64,000 nt of DNA from Desulfuromonas soudanensis (GCF_001278055.1 NZ_CP010802.1:3286001-3350000); one strand, 5' to 3'; shown: positions 43,358-52,179, counted from the stretch's first letter. Translations and numbers: made by a program. The notes: generated by a model not told the origin, from the sequence alone.

Positions 43358-45820
43358 ATGAAACGATCGAAGATTCAACTGGCGATTTTCCTGCTGGCCA
43401 TCGTGCTGCTGGCGGGCTGCGGCAGCAGTTCCCACGACACCCTGGTGACGGTGACCGACCCTGTGACCGACCCAGTAACCGATCCCGTCACCGACCCTGT
43501 GACCGATCCTGTGACCGATCCGACCCCGGTGGCTATCGACCCCCGCGTCCTTGACAGCGCCGCCGCCTTCCTCGCCGCGGCGACCGGCAAGGAGAACCCC
43601 ATCACCGTCGACAATGTGGTCTTCGTCAACTCCGTTATGGGGCTCAATATGGTTCCCAGGCAGCCCGACTGCCTCTATGGCGATCTGTGGATCCTGCTGC
43701 GCGACGCCTACGGTGTGCCGATCCTCGACGAAAACGGCTGTGAGCAGCCGATCGCCAAAGAGCCGGTCCCGGTTCCCGTCCTGGACGAAGAGGGAAATCC
43801 GGTTCTCCTGCTCGATGAAAATGGCCTCACGGTGCTGGACGAAAACGGCGCGCCCGTTTATCAGCTCGCCTACCGCGAGACCGTACCGATGATTGTCGAG
43901 GAGTACAAGAACGGCGAGACCAAGTGCAGCGTGGTCACCGGCTACGAAGAATACACCCAGGAGCTCAACCTCGGCCGGCTTAACATGGTGCGCAGTTCGC
44001 TGAAAAATCCGGACACCCTGGCCCGCGCCCTCGGAGAGGCGATCAAGAACATCAACGCCGCCGACAGCGTCACCCTCGACCCCGCCGGCCGGCTGGTGCT
44101 CCATTCCACCCGGGAGGTGATCGACGAGGAGACTGGACAGACCTCTCTGGTCCCCGTCGAGGCGACCATAGATGCTCCCCGGGAAAATCTCGCCCTCTAC
44201 AAGGCGCTGCTGGTCCAAGGGCGCATCGCCGGCTACGGCGTCGCAAAAACCGGTGAGGAGGGACAGGTCATTCCCGCCCCCTGGCTCGAACTCCGTCCGG
44301 ACATCGAGCTCGGCGAACAGGGCTATCTGCGCCACGGCACCGAGGGGCGCGACCTCGGTGTCGGCCTCGCCAACGGGTATGCCGACTTCTCGGTCGCCAG
44401 CCACAGCAGCAAGAAGGACTATCAGAACAAAATCGTCGACTTCGTCCAATACAACCCGCCCCTGATCGAACCGGTGAACGACGCCCCGGCGGCGGAACCA
44501 AACCCCTGCCTCTATTACGACGATTCCGCGGACGCCTGGGAACGGGTTCTCGAAAGTGATGCCTTTGACGGCAACAACATCGCCGCCTTCGCCAAGCACG
44601 CCGACGATGCCCGCAAAGTCATCGTTTTTCTGCACAACATCATCCAGGATCTGCCGGAGAACGGGGAGATGGAGTCCCTTCCGGGCATGGAGGATTACAC
44701 GCCTCCGGCTGAAGGTCTTCCCGGGACCGATCCCCGCCTCCTCGAGCTGGGGGCGTCGCTGATCGGCGCCGCGGCGAATAAAACCGTTCCGGTCAATGTC
44801 GACGCCATCGTCTTCCTCAACACCGTCTTTGGCATCAACGACCTCGGCCTCACCGACAAGGGAGACCTCTTCGGCGACCTCTGGATGCTGCTGCGGGATG
44901 AGGACGGCGTGCCGGTTCTTAATGCCGCCGGCTGCGTCCAGCCGATCGCCAATCAACCGCTGATGGTTCCGGAGCTTTTCCCGGTGTACGATGCCTTCGG
45001 CGAAATCGTCCCCGTCTTCGATGCCGACGGCGAGCCGACACGGGATGAATTCGGTGTCCCGGTTTATACGCTGGTGCCGAGCGATCTCGTCCCCCTGTTT
45101 CCCGAGGAATACATGGACGGCGCCACCAAATGCGTTCCCATCCCGGGGTATGAAGAGTACACCCAGGAGTTTCCCATGGGACGGCTCAATTGCATTCGCA
45201 GTGCCGCTGAAGACCCCAAGGTCTTCGAAAAACAGCTGGTCGAAGCCTTCGCCAATCTCAACCTGGGGACGGTGCTCAAGCGCGACCTGGGCGGCCGCCT
45301 GGTCTTCTCGGTGCCGAAGCTAGACGAAGAAGGCGTCGAGACCCTTGTCGACTATGCCATCGACTCGCCGTTGCAGAACCTGGCGCTTTACCGGGCCCTG
45401 ATGCTGTGGGGGAAACTCGAGGGGGACGTGACGATCAGGGCCGAAGGGAAGGAGACGACGGTCCACCTCGCCCTCCGTGAAGAGCTCGATGTCGACACCC
45501 ACGGTCTCGGCTTCCTCAAACGCGGCGGCAACCCCGCCGGCGGCCTCGACCGGCTGCCCAACGGCTACGCAAGCTTTGCCGGCTTCAGCTACGGCAGCGC
45601 CCTCGAGTACGCCGGCATCGAGGTAAACTATGTCCAGCGGCACGACCCGCTCGAGCCGGATTTTTCCTGCACCTATACCGACGAAATCGGCGGCATACTG
45701 GAACGGGTCCTCGATCAGGACGATTACCAGGGGAGCGGAATCCAGGCCTTCGCCAGAAAGGCGGACGATGCCCGGAAAGTGATCGCCTTTACCCATGACA
45801 TTATTCAGGACACCCCTTAG
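43358..45820 (+). CDS. Large lipoprotein with internal duplication, unknown function
   Basis: An 820-residue lipoprotein: lipobox LAGC (Cys at 21), then a flexible linker of six V-T-D-P units. Two homologous halves follow, about residues 61-445 and 458-820. Each half runs from a block like NVVFVNSVMGLN / AIVFLNTVFGIN through GDLWxLLRDxxGVPxL, GYEEYTQE and RLNxxR to a closing block ADDARKVIxFxHxIIQD. Internal L-D-E-N-G-type short repeats resemble calcium-binding turns. I know no family with this layout. AAGGAGG precedes the ATG. It is monocistronic with a strong terminator and is probably anchored in the outer membrane. Confidence 0.8.
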   Translation: MKRSKIQLAIFLLAIVLLAGCGSSSHDTLVTVTDPVTDPVTDPVTDPVTDPVTDPTPVAIDPRVLDSAAAFLAAATGKENPITVDNVVFVNSVMGLNMVPRQPDCLYGDLWILLRDAYGVPILDENGCEQPIAKEPVPVPVLDEEGNPVLLLDENGLTVLDENGAPVYQLAYRETVPMIVEEYKNGETKCSVVTGYEEYTQELNLGRLNMVRSSLKNPDTLARALGEAIKNINAADSVTLDPAGRLVLHSTREVIDEETGQTSLVPVEATIDAPRENLALYKALLVQGRIAGYGVAKTGEEGQVIPAPWLELRPDIELGEQGYLRHGTEGRDLGVGLANGYADFSVASHSSKKDYQNKIVDFVQYNPPLIEPVNDAPAAEPNPCLYYDDSADAWERVLESDAFDGNNIAAFAKHADDARKVIVFLHNIIQDLPENGEMESLPGMEDYTPPAEGLPGTDPRLLELGASLIGAAANKTVPVNVDAIVFLNTVFGINDLGLTDKGDLFGDLWMLLRDEDGVPVLNAAGCVQPIANQPLMVPELFPVYDAFGEIVPVFDADGEPTRDEFGVPVYTLVPSDLVPLFPEEYMDGATKCVPIPGYEEYTQEFPMGRLNCIRSAAEDPKVFEKQLVEAFANLNLGTVLKRDLGGRLVFSVPKLDEEGVETLVDYAIDSPLQNLALYRALMLWGKLEGDVTIRAEGKETTVHLALREELDVDTHGLGFLKRGGNPAGGLDRLPNGYASFAGFSYGSALEYAGIEVNYVQRHDPLEPDFSCTYTDEIGGILERVLDQDDYQGSGIQAFARKADDARKVIAFTHDIIQDTP
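43451..43522 (+). repeat. Six tandem 12-bp units in the lipoprotein linker
   Basis: Units of GTGACCGACCCT type (GTGACCGACCCT, GTGACCGACCCA, GTAACCGATCCC and so on) encode V-T-D-P repeats. This is a likely site of copy-number variation. Confidence 0.95.
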
Positions 45821-45862
45821 ACGCAGGACCCGGCGGGACAGGGTCCCTGAAGGCCAGTAAAA

Positions 45863-45898
45863 AAAAGAGCGGGTGTGCTTCAGCACGCCCGCTCTTTT
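45863..45898 (+). terminator. Terminator of the duplicated lipoprotein gene
   Basis: A 17-bp stem (AAAAGAGCGGGTGTGCT with AGCACGCCCGCTCTTTT, one G-T pair) has a two-base loop and a T-run, 42 bp after the stop. Confidence 0.92.
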
Positions 45899-46023
45899 AT
45901 CTGCCATCGCCGACTCACAGCAGGGGATCCGCCGACAGAGAGTCGTGCCTCCCCGGGCCGAGCCGAGGACGGAAAATTTTCGGGGCGGCAACGTCCCCTT
46001 TTCCCTACGCCCCTGATTCCCCG

Positions 46024-46052
46024 TTGACGAAAAGGCGCCGAACTGCTAGCTT
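46024..46052 (+). promoter_or_regulatory. Possible sigma70-type promoter of trpS
   Basis: TTGACG (46024-46029) and TAGCTT (46047-46052) are separated by 17 bases, 85 bp before the ATG. The -10 element is weak. Confidence 0.4.
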
Positions 46053-46136
46053 AACAACCCATGCGTCCCCTGCCGCGCCCCCCGGGTCCGCGGCTTTTTT
46101 CATCCCTGCACCTACCGCAAATTACGAGGTAATCCC

Positions 46137-47102
46137 ATGCGCGTTCTTTCCGGCATTCAGCCCTCCGGCTCCCTGCACCTGGGGAACTACTTCGGCATGA
46201 TGAAAAAAATGATCGAGTACCAGGAGCAGGAAGAACTCTTCTGCTTCATTGCCAACTATCACGCCATGACTTCGGTTGCCGACGGCAAGGTCCTGGCCAA
46301 AGGAACCCTCGAGGCGGCCGCCAACTTCCTCGCCCTGGGGATGGATCCGCAAAAGAGCACCTTCTGGGTCCAGTCCGACCTCCCCGAAGTGCAGGAGCTC
46401 TCCTGGTTCCTCTCCAATTTCACCCCCATGGGGCTCCTCGAGCGCTGCCACAGCTACAAGGACAAGGTCGCCCGGGGGATTCACGCCAATCACGGCCTCT
46501 TCGCCTACCCGGTGCTGATGAGCGCCGACATCCTCCTCTTCCAGAGCGAGAAGGTCCCCGTCGGCAAGGATCAGAAGCAGCACGTCGAGGTCACCCGCGA
46601 CATCGCCCTCAAGGTCAACAACACCTACGGCGAACTCTTCACCATTCCCGAACCGGAGGTCGATGACAATGTCGCCACCGTCCCGGGGCTCGACGGCCAG
46701 AAGATGAGCAAGAGCTACGGCAACACCATCGATCTCTTTCTCGAGGAGAAGGCGCTGCGCAAGCAGGTGATGCGCATCGTCACCGATCCGACGCCGGTGG
46801 AAGCCCCCAAGGATCCCGATGCCTGCAACGTCTTCCAGATTTATCGCCTCTTCCTCGACAAGGCCGCCGAGGAGGCGCTGCGCCGGCGCTACCTCGCCGG
46901 CGGGCTCGGCTACGGCGAGGTCAAGGGCGAGCTCTTCGAGACGGTCCGCGACTTTTTTGCTCCTTACGCCGAGCGCCGCGCCGAATTGCTCGCCGACCCC
47001 GAGGGGCTGCGCGCCGTCCTCGCAACCGGCGCCGACAAGGCCCGGCAGGTGGCCCTCAAGACGCTGGGCAGGGTACGGAAAAAGGCCGGGCTGATCTACT
47101 GA
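46137..47102 (+). CDS. trpS: Tryptophanyl-tRNA synthetase
   Basis: A 321-residue class I synthetase of normal length. It has the HIGH-type motif GSLHLGNYF near residue 12, LMSADILLFQSEKVPVGKDQ trimmed to its core ADILLF and VGKDQKQHVE, and the KMSKS loop GQKMSKSYGN near residue 187. It charges tRNA-Trp in the cytoplasm. GAGGT precedes the ATG. I saw no T-box or trp attenuator upstream. It is followed 91 bp later by a small zinc-ribbon gene. Confidence 0.96.
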   Translation: MRVLSGIQPSGSLHLGNYFGMMKKMIEYQEQEELFCFIANYHAMTSVADGKVLAKGTLEAAANFLALGMDPQKSTFWVQSDLPEVQELSWFLSNFTPMGLLERCHSYKDKVARGIHANHGLFAYPVLMSADILLFQSEKVPVGKDQKQHVEVTRDIALKVNNTYGELFTIPEPEVDDNVATVPGLDGQKMSKSYGNTIDLFLEEKALRKQVMRIVTDPTPVEAPKDPDACNVFQIYRLFLDKAAEEALRRRYLAGGLGYGEVKGELFETVRDFFAPYAERRAELLADPEGLRAVLATGADKARQVALKTLGRVRKKAGLIY

Positions 47103-47193
47103 GGGAAGGGGCGACGCCGGCATCGCCTTGAAGTCATGCCGGGGTCTGTCATACTGGCAGGGAGGCGACGGGTGTTGCCCGAAGGGAGGTTCT

Positions 47194-47370
47194 ATGAGCG
47201 TTTATCGCAAGTGGTACTGTACCTGCAAAGGCCTGCCGGTCGAACTGGTCTATGAGGAAAACTTCGAGGAGGAGAAAGGGGAGCCGTTCTGCCAGGGCTG
47301 CGGCGCGACGCCCTCCTCCGACCCGAAACAGACCGTCCTCTACCGCGACATCGAGGACTGGGAGGATTGA
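47194..47370 (+). CDS. Small Cys-containing protein (58 residues), unknown
   Basis: A 58-residue acidic protein starting MSVYRKWYCTCKGLPVELVY and containing CTC and FCQGCGATPSSDP, so four cysteines suit a zinc ribbon. It ends with an acidic patch (RDIEDWED). The ATG at 47194 follows GGGAGGT; a longer frame to 47128 adds residues without a site. Similar small proteins are known in Geobacter-type genomes as hypothetical; no function is established. Confidence 0.7.
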   Translation: MSVYRKWYCTCKGLPVELVYEENFEEEKGEPFCQGCGATPSSDPKQTVLYRDIEDWED

Positions 47371-47386
47371 GCGAAGGGGCTGCGGC

Positions 47387-47575
47387 TCAATCCCGCCGCG
47401 GACCGGCCTCTTCCCGGACGAAGAAGACGAAGGCCATGGCCGGCCGCTTGCTGGCCTCGCTCATGGCGAACTGAATCCGGTCGAACTGCCAGCCTTGCCC
47501 GACCCACTCGTTGACCAATGTTTCAAGCACGTCGTCGGAAACCACGCTCGTCTCCACAATCTTGTAGCGAATCAT
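47387..47575 (-). CDS. DUF4177-like small protein (62 residues)
   Basis: A 62-residue protein, MIRYKIVETSVVSDDVLETL followed by VNEWVGQGWQFDRI and FVFFVREE. The pattern of an N-terminal Y-K-V strand, a helix with E-x-x-x-N, and GW-x-x-D/H matches DUF4177, a small alpha-beta fold of unknown role. GGGGACAGG precedes the ATG. It is convergent with the 58-residue gene and divergent from the next gene. Confidence 0.7.
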   Translation of the reverse strand: MIRYKIVETSVVSDDVLETLVNEWVGQGWQFDRIQFAMSEASKRPAMAFVFFVREEAGPRRD

Positions 47576-47622
47576 CCTGTCCCCTTCCCGATTATCCCTG
47601 TTTCACCCCGGAGGACTCCACC

Positions 47623-47892
47623 TTGGCCATCGCCGGAAGCCCGAAAAAGCTCGCCCAGGATATATCCGAGGGCTATTTGTCCCTGTCGCCGCCCCTGCTG
47701 AAGAACTACACCCCCGCCGACTGCAAGATCGTCGTCGCCCATCTCTCCATGGTCGGCCGGGAAGTGCGCGGGGAGCAGGTCCCCCTCGATGACGTCATGG
47801 CTCTCAAGGCCAAGAACATGAAACTCTCCCGCCTTCACCAGGCCGAAGTCGTTCTGCGCGCCTACTGCAAGAAAAAACGCATCCCGCTCTAA
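47623..47892 (+). CDS. Conserved hypothetical protein (89 residues)
   Basis: An 89-residue basic, mainly helical protein with a TTG start at 47623 preceded by GGAGG at eight bases. It reads AIAGSPKKLAQDISEGYLSL, then LKNYTPADCKIVVAHLSMV and KMKLSRLHQAEVVLRAYCKK. No domain is recognised. Only the strong ribosome-binding site, codon use like the neighbours and lack of another gene on this segment support it. It nearly abuts the convergent TIGR02757 gene (1 bp apart). Confidence 0.65.
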   Translation: MAIAGSPKKLAQDISEGYLSLSPPLLKNYTPADCKIVVAHLSMVGREVRGEQVPLDDVMALKAKNMKLSRLHQAEVVLRAYCKKKRIPL

Positions 47893-47893
47893 A

Positions 47894-48754
47894 TCATTTT
47901 CCGCCGCCGGCCCGGCAAAGGGGGGCCAGCGGGCACTCCTGACAGGCCCCTCCCCGCGCCCCGCTGCAGCCGTCGCTGATCCCCAGATGAGAAAGGGCGA
48001 AATCGAAGCGAATGGGATCGGCGGGGTCGAGGCGGCGCAGCGCCGCAGTGACCTCCAGGGCCATTTTCCACCCGGCCGTTGTGCGCCCGGTTAGCCCGAG
48101 AAGCCGGGAAATCCGCGCCGTGTGGGTGTCGAGGGGGATCACCAGCCGCGCCGGATCGACCCTTCCCCACAACCCGAGATCGATGCCGTCGTCGGGGCGG
48201 CAGACCCAGCGCAGAAACATGCAGAGGCGCTTGCAGGCGCTCCCCCCATCGGGACTGGAAAAAAAATAGCGGGCCCCCGCCCCTTTCGGCAGCAGGGGGG
48301 CACCATAGAGGGGAGAGACGTCCAGAGCCAGGGCCCGGGCGCAGAAGGAACCGAGGGCCGGGCCGATGTCGGAGGCGGCCGGATCATCCCCGACAAGAAA
48401 GAACCCCTCCAGACTCCCCTCGGCCGCCATCATCTTCTGCAGCAGCCAGCACAGGCATCCCAGGTCCTCGCCGGAATTGAACCGATGCCGAAAGCCGGCC
48501 AGCCGGACCCCGTCCCGCGCCGGCTCGAAATCCCGGACGAAAGCCGCCGGTCCCTCGGGCATGCGCCGGAAGAGGTCGGCGAGACTGGCGCGGATGATCG
48601 ACACCCGCCCGTAGGCAAGCGCCGCACTGAGAAAGGCCGCAACTTCCCGGTCGTCTCTCCGGGGAAAGAGCCGGGGAAATTCCAGGGGGTCATTGGCCAG
48701 GAAATCGGCGCTGCGGCGGGCGCCGACGTCTTCGAGAATCTGTCGCAGGTCCAT
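47894..48754 (-). CDS. TIGR02757 (DUF2400) family protein
   Basis: A 286-residue protein of the TIGR02757 family, found mostly in deltaproteobacteria and Bacteroidetes. Recognised parts are DPLEFPRLFPRRDDREVAAF, FLSAALAYGRV, RLCMFLRWVCRPDDGIDLGLW trimmed to its core MFLRWVCRPDDGIDLG, and PLDTHTARISRLLGL. The C-terminal DGCSGARGGACQECPLAPLC has four cysteines placed like the iron-sulfur loop of HhH-GPD DNA glycosylases, to which the fold seems related. The biochemical role has not been established. Confidence 0.85.
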   Translation of the reverse strand: MDLRQILEDVGARRSADFLANDPLEFPRLFPRRDDREVAAFLSAALAYGRVSIIRASLADLFRRMPEGPAAFVRDFEPARDGVRLAGFRHRFNSGEDLGCLCWLLQKMMAAEGSLEGFFLVGDDPAASDIGPALGSFCARALALDVSPLYGAPLLPKGAGARYFFSSPDGGSACKRLCMFLRWVCRPDDGIDLGLWGRVDPARLVIPLDTHTARISRLLGLTGRTTAGWKMALEVTAALRRLDPADPIRFDFALSHLGISDGCSGARGGACQECPLAPLCRAGGGK

Positions 48755-48874
48755 GGGAACAAGTTAGCACAAATTGCGATTGCGCCACCAGCGGTTATCC
48801 CCCCCCTCTCCGCTCATCATAAAAAAAAACATTTTTCTACTCTACCCGTTCGACAAGCCGGCAACCTCGGAATA

Positions 48875-48913
48875 TCAGGCGTATACGGCCGCACCCGGGG
48901 GATATTCGCCTGA
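48875..48913. promoter_or_regulatory. Inverted repeat upstream of the symporter promoter
   Basis: TCAGGCGTATA (48875-48885) is repeated in inverse as TATTCGCCTGA (48903-48913). The centre is about 84 bp upstream of the predicted start of transcription, a class I activator position. Confidence 0.45.
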
Positions 48914-48943
48914 GGAAACGCAAATTTTAGTAAACTTTATCTA

Positions 48944-48971
48944 TTGACATGATTTTATAACGACGTATTAT
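48944..48971 (+). promoter_or_regulatory. Sigma70-type promoter of the DUF485-symporter operon
   Basis: TTGACA (48944-48949), a 16-base spacer and TATTAT (48966-48971). The predicted leader is about 240 bases long. Confidence 0.65.
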
Positions 48972-49216
48972 GTTGCGAATTAAAATACCCCAGATAAGGC
49001 ATATTTTACCATCTGCGCCCGGCGGGTGGGACCTCCTGCCGCCAGAGGCACCTTCTCTTCCGACCCCTTCCCTCGAGGGGCGACAGAGTCTGCCGGCAGG
49101 AAGACAGGGGCAATTCCCACGGGCGATGTCAGACCCCGGACGCCGATGGCCGGCCCCGGGACCATTCAATGCAGCGTTCTGTTCACGGAGAGAACACGAA
49201 AAAAGGAGTAATACCC

Positions 49217-49483
49217 ATGGCACATGGACCAGCGGTAAAAATGGGCAAGGACAACGCGTCCGCCTACAAAACCAGGCTCGGAATTTGGATGTTTCTGGCC
49301 TACACCATCGTCTATGCCGGCTTCATCGTCATCAATTCCACCATGCCCTCATTGATGCAGGAAGTCATTTTCGGGCAGACCCTGGCGATCATCTACGGCT
49401 TCGGCCTCCTTCTCCTGGCGCTGGTACAGGCCGTCATCTACAACTCGCTCTGCAATCGCGCAGAAGCGCGTTTGAACAACTAG
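49217..49483 (+). CDS. DUF485 membrane protein, partner of the symporter
   Basis: An 88-residue protein with two membrane helices (IWMFLAYTIVYAGFIVINS and LAIIYGFGLLLLALVQAVIY). It matches DUF485, which is nearly always encoded just before ActP-type acetate symporters. AAAAGGAG precedes the ATG at 49217. The gap to the symporter gene is 13 bp, so they are cotranscribed. It may assist assembly or activity of the symporter; the mechanism is not known. Confidence 0.9.
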   Translation: MAHGPAVKMGKDNASAYKTRLGIWMFLAYTIVYAGFIVINSTMPSLMQEVIFGQTLAIIYGFGLLLLALVQAVIYNSLCNRAEARLNN

Positions 49484-49496
49484 GGGGACGCCGACC

Positions 49497-51434
49497 ATGA
49501 TGTACACCACTTCACCGATTGCCATCGCCCTCTTCTTCACCTTCGTCGCCGTCGTCCTCGGCCTCTCCTTCTACCTCGGCCGCCGCACCACCTCCTCGGC
49601 CGGCTACTATGCCGCCGGCGGCAACATCCACTGGTTCGTCAACGGCATCGCCTTTGCCGGCGACTACCTCTCCGCCGCCTCCTTTCTCGGCATCTGCGGC
49701 ATGATCGCCACCGCCGGTTACGACGGCTGGATGTACGCCATCGGTTACCTGGCGGGGTGGATGGTCGCCCTCTTCCTGGTCGCCGAGCCGATGAAACGCC
49801 TCGGCAAGTACACCTTCACCGACGCCCTCGACTCCAAGTTCAACTCCAAGGGGATCCAGCTGATGGCGGCGATCTCCACCCTCTGCGTTTCGGTCTTCTA
49901 CCTGATTCCGCAGATGGTCGGTGCCGGCGTCCTCGTCAAGCCGCTCCTCGGCATGCCCCACTGGGTCGGCGTCTGCATCGTCGGCGTCGTCGTCACCATC
50001 ATCGTTGCCACCGCCGGGATGGCTTCGACCACCTATGTGCAGTTCATCAAGGGGGCCCTCCTCCTCATCGTCTCCACCGTGGTGGTCGTCGCCCTCCTCA
50101 CCCGCGGCCTCTCCACCGAGCCGAAGGGCCTGTCCAACGGCGAGCCCCACACCTTCCAGTCCCTGACCGCCTCCGTCGCCGCCGACGGTTCCCTGCAGGC
50201 CGGAAACTTTTCGGTCCCAGCCGGCTGGCGGGAGAGCGACTTCGGCAAGGCCGATCTGGTGCGTCTGACCAGCGACGGGCAGGAATCGATCTGGCACTTC
50301 GCCGCCAAGGGCGACGGCACCTACGCCCTGGAGGAGACCCTCTTCGTCACGACCAGGGCGGACGGCACCAAACTCTACAACGGCTCGGAAAAGGCTGAAG
50401 GAAGTTTCTTCCCCGTCGGCCACATCAAGGAACTCAAGATCGACGGCCAGTCCGTCGCCGAGACCGGCGCCATCGGCCCCTTCGCCTTCCTCTCCGCCAT
50501 CAAGGACTCGACGGTCGTTCTCTGGGGGAAGAAGTACGTCATCGAGGGTGGAAACAAGTACGAAATCTTCTACCAGAAACCGACCGCCGGCGCCCGCGTC
50601 CTGCGCCCGGGGCTGAAGTTCAAGGTCGACAACGCCACCGGCACCGAGAAGTTCAACTTCATCTCCTTGATGCTGGCGCTCTTCTGCGGCACCGCGGCTC
50701 TCCCCCACATCCTGATCCGCTACTACACGGTGCCGAGCCAGGCGGCCGCCCGCAAGTCGACCATCGTCGCCATCGCCGCCATCGGCTTCTTCTATGTGCT
50801 GACCCTTTACCTCGGCCTCGGCGCCATGACCAACGGCGTCATCAATCTCACCGACAACAACATGAGCGCGCCGCTGCTGGCTCTCTCCTTCGGTGTCGTC
50901 CTCTTCGCCGTCATCTCGTCCCTGGCCTTTGCCACCGTCCTCGGCACCGTCTCAGGCCTGATCGTCGCCTCTTCAGGCGCCGTCGCCCACGACCTCATGG
51001 ACAACTTCCTCGGCCTGCACATGACCGACGCCGGCAAGGTCAAGGCGGGGAAAATTGCCGCCGTCGTCGTCGGTTGCATCGCCATCTACCTCGGCATCGT
51101 CTTCGAAGGGATGAACGTCTCCTTCCTGGTCGGCTGGGCCTTCGCCGTCGCCGCCTCCGCCAACCTCCCGGCGATCCTCATGCTTCTCTTCTGGAAGAAG
51201 ACGACCGCTCAGGGGATTACGGCTTCCATCGGCGTCGGCCTCGTCTCGGCCCTCGGGCTGATCCTGATCTCGCCGGACATGTGGGTGCGCTACGGCCTTC
51301 TCCCCGGCGACGCGCCGATCCAGATCAACAGCCCGGCGGCCATCTCCATCCCCCTCTCCTTCATCGCCCTGGTCGTCGTCTCGTTGCTGACCCAGAAGGA
51401 GCTGGCCCCCGGCGAGGTCGCCGAAACGGCCTGA
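49497..51434 (+). CDS. Cation/acetate symporter (SSS family)
   Basis: A 645-residue sodium:solute symporter like ActP and the AplA/B/C acetate transporters of Geobacter. N-terminal helices carry YYAAGGNIHWFVNGIAFAGD and the SAASFLGICGMIATAGYDG segment (shown trimmed). Sodium-site regions and about 13 helices can be traced. It is about 95 residues longer than E. coli ActP because of a soluble insertion near residues 205-380 (EPKGLSNGEPHTFQSLTA ... VDNATGTEKFNFISL). It should take up acetate, the main carbon and electron source of this type of organism. Confidence 0.92.
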   Translation: MMYTTSPIAIALFFTFVAVVLGLSFYLGRRTTSSAGYYAAGGNIHWFVNGIAFAGDYLSAASFLGICGMIATAGYDGWMYAIGYLAGWMVALFLVAEPMKRLGKYTFTDALDSKFNSKGIQLMAAISTLCVSVFYLIPQMVGAGVLVKPLLGMPHWVGVCIVGVVVTIIVATAGMASTTYVQFIKGALLLIVSTVVVVALLTRGLSTEPKGLSNGEPHTFQSLTASVAADGSLQAGNFSVPAGWRESDFGKADLVRLTSDGQESIWHFAAKGDGTYALEETLFVTTRADGTKLYNGSEKAEGSFFPVGHIKELKIDGQSVAETGAIGPFAFLSAIKDSTVVLWGKKYVIEGGNKYEIFYQKPTAGARVLRPGLKFKVDNATGTEKFNFISLMLALFCGTAALPHILIRYYTVPSQAAARKSTIVAIAAIGFFYVLTLYLGLGAMTNGVINLTDNNMSAPLLALSFGVVLFAVISSLAFATVLGTVSGLIVASSGAVAHDLMDNFLGLHMTDAGKVKAGKIAAVVVGCIAIYLGIVFEGMNVSFLVGWAFAVAASANLPAILMLLFWKKTTAQGITASIGVGLVSALGLILISPDMWVRYGLLPGDAPIQINSPAAISIPLSFIALVVVSLLTQKELAPGEVAETA

Positions 51435-51476
51435 AGTCAAAGGGATTGAAAATTCACAGCTGATTTGCCATACTCT

Positions 51477-51506
51477 TGGGCCGCCGTCTTGGCGGCCCAT
51501 TTTTTT
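51477..51506 (+). terminator. Terminator of the symporter operon
   Basis: TGGGCCGCC and GGCGGCCCA form a 9-bp stem with a five-base loop, followed by seven T. The next gene starts 11 bp later. Confidence 0.92.
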
Positions 51507-51517
51507 AAGGATGCACC

Positions 51518-52138
51518 ATGAAACGCTTCCGCTTTACCCTCCTGGCGATCTGTCTGGTCCTCCTCTTTCTCGGTTGGAACGACATCTCGCTCTTTCTGCG
51601 CAACCGCGCCCCGGAGACTATCGCCGTCACGGCCCTGGAGCAAAACGGAGCCCCCAGGGAATGGCTGCACGTCACCGGCGGCACCCTCGATCTTCTCGAA
51701 GCCATTTCCACCTCAGGGAGCATCGAACTCGAAGCTCTGCTGATTCCGCTCAAGAGCGACCCCCAGGCCGGCGACTTCCGGGTCCTGGTGGAAACCCGCG
51801 AGCCCGGACTGATTAAGCTGTTCCGGACCTACCACTTCAAGCTCGACTCCGAGGAGGCGCAGGAGCGCTATCTCGACGAGCATCGGTCCGAGTTTTTCCC
51901 CCGGCAGGACGTTTCGGGGACACTGGTCACCGGCCTGATCGCCACCGGCAACCGCGACAAGCTCATGACCCTGGCCAAGGATGTCGGCATGCAGGTCACC
52001 GACGACGTGATCTTCATCGCCGAAGGGAAGGAACCCGCACGGATCCGCGGCTTTATCTTTTTTGCCCTGGCTCTGGCCGGGCTCGTCAAGTTCGCCGCCA
52101 TGGGAAAAAGAAACAGCCCCCCGCAAGGAGAGGCTTAA
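51518..52138 (+). CDS. Membrane-anchored protein of unknown function
   Basis: A 206-residue protein with an N-terminal helix (FTLLAICLVLLFLGWNDISL), a central extracytoplasmic part of about 145 residues with strands and charged helices, and a C-terminal helix (IRGFIFFALALAGLVKFAAM). The topology suggests a periplasmic domain between two membrane anchors. I recognise no family. GGATGCACC precedes the ATG at 51518, so the ribosome-binding site (AAGGA at 51506-51510) is fair. It stands between two strong terminators; its promoter may lie within the symporter's 3' end. Confidence 0.7.
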   Translation: MKRFRFTLLAICLVLLFLGWNDISLFLRNRAPETIAVTALEQNGAPREWLHVTGGTLDLLEAISTSGSIELEALLIPLKSDPQAGDFRVLVETREPGLIKLFRTYHFKLDSEEAQERYLDEHRSEFFPRQDVSGTLVTGLIATGNRDKLMTLAKDVGMQVTDDVIFIAEGKEPARIRGFIFFALALAGLVKFAAMGKRNSPPQGEA

Positions 52139-52146
52139 AACGCGAA

Positions 52147-52179
52147 AAAGGCGGGATCGCAAGATCCCGCCTTTTTTTG
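52147..52179. terminator. Bidirectional terminator
   Basis: AAAGGCGGGATC and GATCCCGCCTTT form a 12-bp stem with a GCAA tetraloop and are followed by TTTT. On the minus strand AAAAA gives T-rich sequence, so it also serves asnS. Confidence 0.93.

Larger units (their letters stand above)
48755..49216. other. Upstream region of the acetate symporter operon
   Basis: No gene is seen. It contains an inverted repeat (48875-48913), a good promoter (48944-48971), and then about 240 bp of leader before the DUF485 gene. Within the leader, CCCTCGAGGG and other short palindromes occur but no recognisable riboswitch. Confidence 0.55.

Noticed and set aside
43451-43522. CRISPR-like short tandem repeats
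   Set aside because: The 12-bp units are contiguous without spacers and encode V-T-D-P inside a lipoprotein.
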